Below, one piece after another: positions 9,300 to 16,351 of a stretch of 51,360 bases of DNA. Source of the DNA: JAUNKE01 sp041853585 (GTDB lineage Bacteria > Bacillota > Clostridia > Peptostreptococcales > Filifactoraceae); contig JBGZSM010000078.1 in assembly GCA_041853585.1 (NCBI GenBank), positions 1 through 51,360 on the forward strand. Direction: 5' to 3'. Made by a program: the position numbers and the translations under genes. Within the stretch, counting starts at the first letter, position 1. Each line of letters begins with the position of its first letter. The notes beneath the pieces were generated by a model, which had not been told where the DNA came from, ran no database searches, and was given only the letters and a program-made list of their open reading frames with translations.

Positions 9300-10071
9300 A
9301 AATTATTGGACGGCGGCATTTCGATATTGGTTTTCCTGCGCGTTAAAATATCGAAGCGATTTATTCTTTTCGTTTTTCAGCGAGTTGGCTATTCCGATCG
9401 CTGTCAACATCGTTTTTATTATCGGATTGAGCCGATCATCGAGCGTCAAATCGATTGCGAATGTGATTTCCTATCTTATCATCGCCAATATTACATATAT
9501 TATTTCCGTAACGAATTTGGAAAATGTGATTTCCGAAGACATTAAAAGTTCAAGATTGATTTATAAACTGCTGGAGCCGATTTCGCCATTTATCAGCTAT
9601 GTGATTTCGGATATGGCGACCAAAATATTGCGTGTGCTGATTTTTTATCTGCCTGCGATAATCTTGCTTCTCTTTTTCAAACAGGTTGTATGGGGAAGAA
9701 TTCTGCCTGCGATTCCTTTTATCTTGATTGCAAACATCATCGGCTATGCCGTATCCTTCATCATCGGTTGTCTTTCATTTTGGCTTACGGAAATTTGGGG
9801 AATCAGCTCGATTAAAAATTTGTTGCTGGGCGTTTTTGCAGGAACGATTTTTCCTTTTTATCTGTTACCGGACACTTTGCAGCGATTTTTATTTATGACA
9901 CCTTTTCCGTTTTTAAGCTATATTCCGTCCGCGATGGTGTTGGGCGAGCTTAAAACAGATAGAGTATATTTTCTTTTGGCAGTCGGAATATTATGGGGCG
10001 TCGTATTGTTATTGTTTGCAAAATGGATTTGGTCGATAGGTAGAAAAAAATATGAAAGCGTGGGGGTGTAA
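9289..10071 (+). CDS. ABC-2 type exporter, permease subunit 1
   Basis: 260 residues with about six hydrophobic segments, including the pairs around 27-50, 60-80, 115-135, 145-170, 180-200 and 225-245. Layout and length fit the ABC-2 permease group of PF06182 (DUF990-like); this assignment is from memory of the family. The start ATG 9289 follows a GAGGA site by eight bases and overlaps the ATPase gene by 11; ATG 9292 is an equally possible start. It works with the ATPase at 8346 and the second permease at 10073. Confidence 0.8.
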   Translation: MMSKNYWTAAFRYWFSCALKYRSDLFFSFFSELAIPIAVNIVFIIGLSRSSSVKSIANVISYLIIANITYIISVTNLENVISEDIKSSRLIYKLLEPISPFISYVISDMATKILRVLIFYLPAIILLLFFKQVVWGRILPAIPFILIANIIGYAVSFIIGCLSFWLTEIWGISSIKNLLLGVFAGTIFPFYLLPDTLQRFLFMTPFPFLSYIPSAMVLGELKTDRVYFLLAVGILWGVVLLLFAKWIWSIGRKKYESVGV

Positions 10072-10072
10072 G

Positions 10073-10840
10073 ATGAATTTTAGAGCAAGTGTAAAATATG
10101 GAACGCTCAAAGGCTTGCGCTATAAAGCCAACACATTCAGTTGGTTTTTGGCGGATATCGCGCTGTATTCTTCCGTCATCGTCATGTATTTATTTCTGTC
10201 GTCCGCTTTCGATTCTTTCGGCGTCTATTCAAAGCGGGAATTAGGATTGTATATCTCCACCTATTTTATGGTGAACAATCTTTTTGCGGTGTTTTTTTCG
10301 GAAGCAGTCTCTCAATATGGAAAATCCGTCTTGGATGGAAGTTTTTCCTATTATCAGTTGACACCGCCGGGCGCTTGGAGAAGTCATATTTTGCTCAATT
10401 TCAATTTTCCGGCGATGCTTTCGACACCATTCCTTTTTATAATGAACATATATTTTGTGGCAAAATTTTTTGCTTCGCCGATTCAAATTCTTTTTTATTA
10501 CTTGGGGATTTTTTCAGCATGCGCAACGATGTTGTTCGTTTTTCAATCGATTACAGCGTTGCTGCTTTTCGGCATTCGCTCTTCGGCAATCGGCTCCTGC
10601 ATCACGCAGCTTTTTTCGATTGCTGAAAAACCGGATACGGTGTTTCATCCGACATTTCGAAAGATATTTACCTTCGTCATTCCGGCATTTGTGTTCAGCG
10701 CCGTTCCGAGCAGAATCATTTTAGGAACGATTTCTGTTTTTGAAGCGATTTATCTATGCCTCTGTCCATTGATTTTCTATGCGCTCTTTCGGATGCTGGA
10801 GCATATCGGTTTCAAAGAATATCAACATTCGGGATTCTAG
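10073..10840 (+). CDS. ABC-2 type exporter, permease subunit 2
   Basis: 255 residues with about six membrane segments and the same overall plan as the preceding permease (N-terminal R-x-S-V-K-Y-G-T-L-K-G-L-R-Y-K, then hydrophobic hairpins). ATG 10073 lies one base after the preceding stop and has a GGGGGTG ribosome site; the longer frame from 10052 has none. It is the last gene of the ftsK operon. No clear terminator is visible in the following 230 bases. Confidence 0.8.
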   Translation: MNFRASVKYGTLKGLRYKANTFSWFLADIALYSSVIVMYLFLSSAFDSFGVYSKRELGLYISTYFMVNNLFAVFFSEAVSQYGKSVLDGSFSYYQLTPPGAWRSHILLNFNFPAMLSTPFLFIMNIYFVAKFFASPIQILFYYLGIFSACATMLFVFQSITALLLFGIRSSAIGSCITQLFSIAEKPDTVFHPTFRKIFTFVIPAFVFSAVPSRIILGTISVFEAIYLCLCPLIFYALFRMLEHIGFKEYQHSGF

Positions 10841-11076
10841 TGAAAGTGATTTGCCTTTTATTGAATTTGTTGCCGATAGAAACAAAAATTTATTACATTT
10901 TGAGTTAAGCATGCAGATAAAAATGTTGCTTGGATAAAATTTTTATATCTCTATCGTGAAAACTGAAAAATATTTGCGATGTCGCTTTAAGAAATTATGA
11001 AGAACAAAGCCATTTTTCTTTTTAAGTTTAATACGACTGAAATAGGAATTTTATACTGACGCAAATGCTCAAAACC

Positions 11077-11105
11077 TTGCAAGAACTGATTTTGAGTGAT
11101 ATAAT
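11077..11105 (+). promoter_or_regulatory. Sigma-A promoter of the ptb-iorAB operon
   Basis: TTGCAA, 17 bases, TATAAT, with a TG extension before the -10 (TGATATAAT). It is 31 bases before the gene start. The rest of the gap 10841-11076 is AT-rich and I see nothing in it. Confidence 0.8.
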
Positions 11106-11136
11106 GATTACGGTGTAAAATCGAAAAGGAGGAGCT

Positions 11137-12039
11137 ATGGTTTTTAAGACATTCGAAGATTTAATAAATCATGTGCAAAAATCGGGCACGAAGAAAAAAG
11201 TGGTGCTCGCCGCGGCTCATGACGAGCATGCGCTGGAAGCGGTGATTCTTGCAGACAAGAATAATATTGCGCAGCCGGTTTTGGTGGGCGACCAACCGAA
11301 GATTGTGGAGATGTTGTCCAAGCTGGGCGTTGCTGAAAATCAATATGAAATTTATCATACGGAAGATGATGTGAGCGCCGCGAAAAAATCCATCGCGCTG
11401 ATTCGTGAAGGCAAGGGCGATTTTTTGATGAAAGGTAAACTTCAGACGGCGGATTTGCTCCGAGAAGTTGTGAACAAAGAGACCGGTCTTTCGCTTGGAA
11501 AACCGATGAGTCATGTCGCGATGCAGGAGATACCGAATTATCATAAATTGGTCGCGGTGACCGATGGCGGTATGATGATGTATCCGAATTTGGAAGAAAA
11601 ACAAAAAATCATTGAGAACACCGTTGATGTGTTTAACAAAATGGGTTATGAGAAACCGAAAGTGGCGGTGCTTGCAGCAGTTGAAGTCGTCAATCCGAAA
11701 ATGCCCGAGGCGGTCGATGCGGCGGAACTTAAAAAGATGAATGAATCGGGCATTATCAAAAAATGCATTATCGAAGGACCGATTTCTTACGATTTGGCGA
11801 TGAACAAAGAGAGCTCGGAGCTCAAAGGTTATGTCAGTGAAGTTGCAGGCGATGTGGATATTTTGGTCGTGCCGAATATTACTGCCGGAAATATTTTGGG
11901 CAAGAGTCTGATTTATTCGGCGGGCGCAAAGATGGCGGGTTTTGTTGTTGGAGCGAAGGTGCCGATTGTACTCACATCCAGAGGAGCGACAACGGAAGAA
12001 AAATATTTATCATTGGCAATTTCAGCTTCGGCTGTTTAA
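11137..12039 (+). CDS. ptb: Phosphate acyltransferase, probably phosphate butyryltransferase (Ptb)
   Basis: 300 residues, the usual length of Ptb and shorter than most phosphotransacetylases. The enzyme exchanges CoA for phosphate on acyl-CoA, and a kinase then makes ATP from the acyl-phosphate. Family blocks seen are F-L-M-K-G-K-L-Q-T near 105, A-V-T-D-G-G-M near 138, and V-P-N-I-T-A-G-N-I-L-G-K near 248. It heads an operon with indolepyruvate:ferredoxin oxidoreductase, so the natural substrate may be aryl- or branched-acyl-CoA made by IorAB rather than butyryl-CoA. No butyrate-kinase-like gene follows. The ribosome site is AAAGGAGGAG. Confidence 0.87.
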   Translation: MVFKTFEDLINHVQKSGTKKKVVLAAAHDEHALEAVILADKNNIAQPVLVGDQPKIVEMLSKLGVAENQYEIYHTEDDVSAAKKSIALIREGKGDFLMKGKLQTADLLREVVNKETGLSLGKPMSHVAMQEIPNYHKLVAVTDGGMMMYPNLEEKQKIIENTVDVFNKMGYEKPKVAVLAAVEVVNPKMPEAVDAAELKKMNESGIIKKCIIEGPISYDLAMNKESSELKGYVSEVAGDVDILVVPNITAGNILGKSLIYSAGAKMAGFVVGAKVPIVLTSRGATTEEKYLSLAISASAV

Positions 12040-12058
12040 TGTAAAAAAGGAGAATGTG

Positions 12059-13840
12059 ATGAAAAAATTAATGACAGGAAATGAAGCGGTTGCTCGTGGC
12101 GCATACGAAGCAGGCGTGGTTTATGCGTCGGCATATCCGGGAACTCCGAGTACGGAGATTTTGGAAAATACGGCTTTGTATAAAGGCGATATTTTGGCTG
12201 AATGGGCAGTAAATGAAAAAGTTGCTGCGGAATCGGCAATCGGAGCTTCACTTGCCGGCGCAAGAAGTTTTGCAGCGATGAAACATGTAGGTGTCAATGT
12301 GGCAGCAGACCCGCTTCTTACATACGCGTATATGGGAGTAAACGGCGGATTTGTTATCGTATCGGCGGATGAACCGGGACAGCATTCCTCTCAGAACGAG
12401 CAGGACAACCGTAACATTGCAAAAATGGCGAAAATCGCGCTTATGGAGCCGTCCGACAGTCAGGAATCCAAAGACATGTTCAAAAAAGCATTCGAAATCA
12501 GTGAAGAATATGATATTCCGGTCATGTTTCGAATGACAACGAGAATTTGTCACTCCAAAGGAATAGTGGAGCTTCAAGACAGAGTGGAAGTCGGCATCAA
12601 GCCTTACGAAAAAAATATCGCGAAAAATATTACCGTACCGGCGAATTCGCAAAAAATGCGTTTGGTAGTGGAAGAAAGATTGAACAAGCTCAGAGATTTC
12701 TCAAACAATACGGAGCTCAATTTCATCATCGACAACAACAGCAAAATCGGTGTCATCGCATCGGGTGCTTGCTACGGATATGCCAAAGAAGTTTTCGGCG
12801 ACAGCGTTTCTTATTTGAAACTCGGATTCACCAATCCGCTTCCGGATAAAAAAATCGTGGATTTCTGTACCGGAAAAGAAACCATCTATGTCATTGAAGA
12901 AAACGACTCTTTTATGGAAGAAAAAGTAAGAGAGTTTGGATTTAATTGCTACGGAAATAATCTGTTCCCATTCTGCGGAGAAAAAACGCCGGATGTGATT
13001 CGTCGTGCGGTTTATGGAAAAACTTTGGACAGCTTGGCATTGGATGCCGACAAAATTGTACCGCGACCACCGACTCTTTGTGCGGGATGTCCGCATCGAG
13101 GATTCTTCTACGAAATCGGAAAACGAAAAAATACGGTAATCGCGGGAGACATCGGTTGTTATACACTTGGATTTGCACCGCCGTACAATGCGATGGACTT
13201 CAATGTTTGTATGGGTGGAGCATTCGGTTCCGGTCATGGTTTCCAACAGGTAATGAATATGACGGACGAGCCGAAGCGTGTTGTTTCGGTAGTTGGCGAC
13301 TCGACTTTCTTCCACACCGCAATCAACGGTTTGCTCAATGTGGTTTATAACCGCTCCAACTCCATCAATATTATATTGGACAACCGAATCACCGGAATGA
13401 CCGGTCATCAGGAAAATCCGGGTTCAGGTTACACATTGCAGGGAATGCCGACGGAAATCGTTGAGATTGAGCCATTGGTAAAAGCTTGCGGTATCAAGCA
13501 TGTAAAAACTGTAAATCCGAATCGTTTGGACGAAGTGAAAGCGGCGCTTGACTGGGCTTATGAGTTGGATGAGCCGTCCGTGATCATCACAAGATGGCCA
13601 TGCGTACTCAAAAAATTCACCGATGTCGATAGACAGGAATTCTCCACAGCGTTTACGACCAAGTGCGAAGTAAACCACGAAGTATGTATCGGATGTAAAA
13701 AATGTATTCGTACGGGATGTCCGGCATTATCTTTTGACAAAGTGAATAAAAAATCATCCATCAATCCGGAGCAATGCGTTGGATGTGAAGTTTGTTTACA
13801 AGTTTGCCCAACAGGTGCGATTGGAAAGGTGGTAAAATAA
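12059..13840 (+). CDS. iorA: Indolepyruvate:ferredoxin oxidoreductase, alpha subunit
   Basis: 593 residues from ATG 12059 (AAAAGGAG site). With IorB it oxidatively decarboxylates aryl 2-oxoacids (from Trp, Phe, Tyr) to acyl-CoA and reduces ferredoxin. The N-terminal pyruvate-type domain has A-Y-P-G-T-P-S-T-E. The thiamine-diphosphate domain has C-A-G-C-P-H-R-G at about 340 and the G-D-S...N motif (V-V-G-D-S-T-F-F-H, about 411). The C-terminus carries two [4Fe-4S] sites, C-I-G-C-K-K-C (about 543) and C-V-G-C-E-V-C (about 573). It is oxygen-sensitive, consistent with an anaerobe. The stop is immediately followed by the iorB start. Confidence 0.95.
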   Translation: MKKLMTGNEAVARGAYEAGVVYASAYPGTPSTEILENTALYKGDILAEWAVNEKVAAESAIGASLAGARSFAAMKHVGVNVAADPLLTYAYMGVNGGFVIVSADEPGQHSSQNEQDNRNIAKMAKIALMEPSDSQESKDMFKKAFEISEEYDIPVMFRMTTRICHSKGIVELQDRVEVGIKPYEKNIAKNITVPANSQKMRLVVEERLNKLRDFSNNTELNFIIDNNSKIGVIASGACYGYAKEVFGDSVSYLKLGFTNPLPDKKIVDFCTGKETIYVIEENDSFMEEKVREFGFNCYGNNLFPFCGEKTPDVIRRAVYGKTLDSLALDADKIVPRPPTLCAGCPHRGFFYEIGKRKNTVIAGDIGCYTLGFAPPYNAMDFNVCMGGAFGSGHGFQQVMNMTDEPKRVVSVVGDSTFFHTAINGLLNVVYNRSNSINIILDNRITGMTGHQENPGSGYTLQGMPTEIVEIEPLVKACGIKHVKTVNPNRLDEVKAALDWAYELDEPSVIITRWPCVLKKFTDVDRQEFSTAFTTKCEVNHEVCIGCKKCIRTGCPALSFDKVNKKSSINPEQCVGCEVCLQVCPTGAIGKVVK

Positions 13841-14413
13841 ATGACAAAGAATATACTACTGATTGGAGTCGGAGGACAAGGAACGATTTTGGCATCCAAG
13901 CTCTTGACCATCGGTTTGATGGAGCAGGGCTATGATGTAAAAATGAGTGAGATTCACGGAATGAGTCAGCGTGGCGGCTCCGTTTCTTCACAGGTTCGAT
14001 ATGGTGAAAAGGTCGAGTCCACCGTAATTGAAAAAGGAAGTGCGGATATTATCATCGCATTTGAAAAAATGGAAGCGCTTCGAGCGTTGGAATATTTGAA
14101 ACCGAACGGAACGGTCGTCGTCAACGATTTGGAAATCGAGTCGATGCCGATTCAAGTCGGAAAATTTGAATATCCGACCGATGTCATCGATGTGCTCAAA
14201 TCCAAAGCGAAAACCGTTGTCGTTGAAGCGTCAAAAATGGCAAAAGAGATGGGCAACTCCAGAGTAACGAATATGATTTTGTTCGGAACGATTATCAAAT
14301 CGATGCAATTGGAAGATATTGATTGGAAAAAAATTCTTTCCGAAAATATCAAACCGAATTTGGTGGATATCAATCTCAAAGCGATTGAACTCGGCAAAAG
14401 TCTAATCAACTAA
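13841..14413 (+). CDS. iorB: Indolepyruvate:ferredoxin oxidoreductase, beta subunit
   Basis: 190 residues. It belongs to the pyruvate ferredoxin oxidoreductase gamma-like family: N-terminal G-V-G-G-Q-G-T and S-E-I-H-G-M-S-Q-R-G-G-S-V are diagnostic. It is the partner of IorA, directly abutting it with no spacer, which suggests coupled translation and equal amounts. It is the last gene of the operon before a strong terminator. Confidence 0.95.
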   Translation: MTKNILLIGVGGQGTILASKLLTIGLMEQGYDVKMSEIHGMSQRGGSVSSQVRYGEKVESTVIEKGSADIIIAFEKMEALRALEYLKPNGTVVVNDLEIESMPIQVGKFEYPTDVIDVLKSKAKTVVVEASKMAKEMGNSRVTNMILFGTIIKSMQLEDIDWKKILSENIKPNLVDINLKAIELGKSLIN

Positions 14414-14447
14414 GCAAAATCGGATAAAATATAAAAAATATGTGATT

Positions 14448-14490
14448 AAACCTCTCAGGCAGATATGGAAAAATGCTTGAGAGGTTTTTT
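14448..14490 (+). terminator. Rho-independent terminator of the ptb-iorAB operon
   Basis: A 13-bp stem (AAACCTCTCAGGC / GCTTGAGAGGTTT, one wobble pair) with a 14-base loop is followed by a T-run. Confidence 0.88.
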
Positions 14491-14550
14491 GAATAAGCAT
14501 TTGCCGGTTTTTACTAAAAGCTGATAATTCGTAGAGAAAAATCATGTGCT

Positions 14551-14640
14551 TTCCATTCCGATGGAACGGCGGAAATTAAACAACAGTTATTCAAAATACG
14601 AATTCTTGACAACTATTTTTTCAAACAGACTATAATATTA
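14551..14640. repeat. Dispersed intergenic repeat, short copy (copy 1 of 3)
   Basis: It shares TTCCGATGGAACGGCGGAA and, further on, GTTATTCAAAATAC.AATT and the ATATTA end with the elements at 37497-37777 and 50394-50550. It lacks their second hairpin (the GGAACGGCG / CGCCGTTCC stem), so it is an internally deleted or diverged copy. The left terminal repeat is not recognisable here. Confidence 0.55.
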
Positions 14641-14655
14641 AAACAAATTGTTTGA

Positions 14656-14781
14656 AGAATAAATGATTGCGTTGACATAATAATTAGAATAAGATACTAT
14701 GATGTGGGAGATATACTTAAAAATTTAGAAGGAGTAAACTATCTTGTAGATATTCCTAATATTAAGGTAATAGAGAAGTGA
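14656..14781 (+). pseudogene. C-terminal fragment of a lost gene
   Basis: A protein-like open frame of 41 residues (ending N-L-E-G-V-N-Y-L-V-D-I-P-N-I-K-V-I-E-K) has no plausible start codon. It begins right at the edge of the dispersed repeat, and its TGA overlaps the ribosome site of the next small ORF. I read it as the tail of a gene whose front has been lost. It could also be chance. Confidence 0.3.
14672..14700 (+). promoter_or_regulatory. Sigma-A-like promoter
   Basis: TTGACA, 17 bases, TACTAT. It probably drives the small ORF at 14789 and the secreted protein at 15090. It lies inside the protein-like fragment, which argues that the fragment is no longer functional. Confidence 0.55.
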
Positions 14782-14788
14782 GGTTAGC

Positions 14789-14890
14789 ATGAAAAAGCTG
14801 TTATCACTGTTTTTAATTGCCGTTTTATTTTCTTCCGGCTTATCTTTTAACAAAAGAGATGGAAAGCGGAATAACGCTTTACTATTTTAA
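14789..14890 (+). CDS. 33-residue ORF with a signal-peptide-like sequence
   Basis: ATG 14789 follows GTGAGG by a good spacing. The product is almost only a signal peptide (MKKLLSLFLIAVLFSSG...) followed by a short basic tail. It may be the surviving 5' end of a secreted-protein gene, or a real small peptide. 14891-15089, up to the next gene, is AT-rich and contains a six-codon ORF with a GGAGGG-like site but nothing else I can support. Confidence 0.35.
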   Translation: MKKLLSLFLIAVLFSSGLSFNKRDGKRNNALLF

Positions 14891-15089
14891 AATTTTAATT
14901 TGGTTTTAGTTTTTATGTTTTGAAAATGAAATCTGAGATTTACTTTCTGATTTTAAAATTCACAGTTCGGATTTATGGAGGGCAGCATGGAGGATTTTAA
15001 GTGGTAAGAAAGAGATAAACCTGTATGATTATCCATTTTATATTCCTAACAGGCAGTTATGAGAAATTGTTTATTCAGGAGGTGCAGCG

Positions 15090-16112
15090 TTGAAGAAAAA
15101 TTTATTCAAAGTGATACTGTCGATCATTGTATTATCTTTTTGCATCAAATCCAATGCGTTTGCCGAACAGGAGATTTCGTTAAAAATCAACGGCGAGAAT
15201 TCAAAAATCAAACCTATTGTTGTAAACGGCTCGGCGATGTTGCCGCTAAGAGATATCCTAAATGTTGTCGGATGCGATTCGATTCGCTGGAATCAAAAAA
15301 CATCGACGGTTACGATAGTAAACGGCAATATGACAATAAAATTAACGCCGGGGAAAAAGAAGGCGGATGTTAAGTTTTCTTTTGACGAAAACGAAAATGA
15401 GTGGTTTCTGAAACAGCCTGCGTTTATACGCAACGGAAAAATTTATATTCCTTTGCAATTTATTGAAGATGTATTTTTTGGCGAATTCAAATATGAAAAT
15501 AAGACGGTATTTTTCAATACGCCATTCAAATATGTCGATTATAATTGGTACGAAGCGGATTCTTTTAAGTGGAAAAAAGTCTTTGTCAACAACAAGACGA
15601 CAAAAAAATATAATAGTACAATTTATACCATGTTCACGACGGGGAGAGAATCCTTATGGATGAACCCGAGCGCTCTGTTTGCCCTAAATGCTGCGGGAGA
15701 TTATAAATTGGTAAGTTGGATGCCGGAGTTGGTTAGTTCATATCATGTTTCCAAGAACAATTTGTATTATCAATACAACACATCTGTTCTGGGAGGATAT
15801 GATGTCATAGAAAAAATAAATCTGTCGGATGCTGATGAAAAGGTTCGGCTCGGTAGGGATGATTTTTCGTATGGCAGTAAAATAGTGATTGGCGATAAGA
15901 TAGATTTAGGCAACAATCGAATGGTCTATGATTTTCAAAGAGAAGCAGGAAGCTGGGAAGTTCAGTCGGACGGTGTGTATGCGGTCGGTTTTGCAGGAAA
16001 GGCGATAGTGGAGGGGACGATTCGGGATTTATCGCTACTGAAAGAAAGCTATGGATATTATTTGTTGGATGAAAAAGGCAATCACATGTTAGTCAAAAAA
16101 TTGAAAATCTAA
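15090..16112 (+). CDS. Secreted protein with copper-amine-oxidase-N-like (stalk) domain
   Basis: 340 residues from TTG 15090, set by an AGGAGGTG site. There is an N-terminal signal peptide (KKNLFKVILSIIVLSF...) with likely cleavage after N-A-F-A. Residues about 30-150 match the repeat known as copper amine oxidase N-terminal domain (PF07833), which is common in clostridial surface proteins and does not itself bind copper. The signs are a beta-strand block, P-L-R-D-I-L-N-V-V-G-C-D-S-I-R-W-N, V-T-I-V-N-G, and a second I-P-L-Q-F-I-E-D-V block. The C-terminal 190 residues look like beta-sheet repeats (Y-K-L-V-S-W-M, then Y-Y-L-L-D-E-K-G-N), perhaps a propeller-like or WG-type module. The function is unknown. 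It is terminated by the hairpin at 16215. Confidence 0.75.
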   Translation: MKKNLFKVILSIIVLSFCIKSNAFAEQEISLKINGENSKIKPIVVNGSAMLPLRDILNVVGCDSIRWNQKTSTVTIVNGNMTIKLTPGKKKADVKFSFDENENEWFLKQPAFIRNGKIYIPLQFIEDVFFGEFKYENKTVFFNTPFKYVDYNWYEADSFKWKKVFVNNKTTKKYNSTIYTMFTTGRESLWMNPSALFALNAAGDYKLVSWMPELVSSYHVSKNNLYYQYNTSVLGGYDVIEKINLSDADEKVRLGRDDFSYGSKIVIGDKIDLGNNRMVYDFQREAGSWEVQSDGVYAVGFAGKAIVEGTIRDLSLLKESYGYYLLDEKGNHMLVKKLKI

Positions 16113-16214
16113 AATATCATCGTTTCGAGACGGAGCTGAAATTTTATCTTTTTAGCGGGAGACGACACATCGAAACGCTTTGACGGGAAAAGTCCGATTC
16201 GGATAATCAAATGG

Positions 16215-16242
16215 CGAGGGAGTTTTTACTTCCTCGTTTTTT
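16215..16242 (+). terminator. Rho-independent terminator
   Basis: CGAGGGA / TTCCTCG stem (one wobble pair), eight-base loop and six T. It ends the 15090 transcript and separates it from the next operon. Confidence 0.8.
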
Positions 16243-16276
16243 ATGCTTGAAAATCGTCGTTTCAGCGAATGCTTTT

Positions 16277-16295
16277 TTGTGATATCTTATCACAA
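16277..16295. promoter_or_regulatory. Operator-like palindrome upstream of the 16352 operon
   Basis: TTGTGATATCTTATCACAA: two perfect 8-base arms around 3 bases. It covers the -35 region of the extended -10 promoter at 16309. The TGTGA...TCACA arms recall Crp/Fnr-family sites, but the spacer is seven bases instead of six. A bound regulator is inferred, not shown. Confidence 0.5.
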
Positions 16296-16308
16296 GAATT
16301 GACTTCTA

Positions 16309-16317
16309 TGGTACAAT
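16309..16317 (+). promoter_or_regulatory. Extended -10 promoter of the 16352-23648 operon
   Basis: TGGTACAAT, 35 bases before the TTG start. No good -35 is present at 17 bases; that position is occupied by the palindrome. Confidence 0.55.
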
Positions 16318-16351
16318 AAGAAAAGAGACTTTGTGATGTAAGGAGGTCAAA

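Noticed and set aside
16299..16304. TTGACT as the -35 of the 16352 operon
   Set aside because: It is only seven bases from the TACAAT box, so it cannot pair with it as a promoter.
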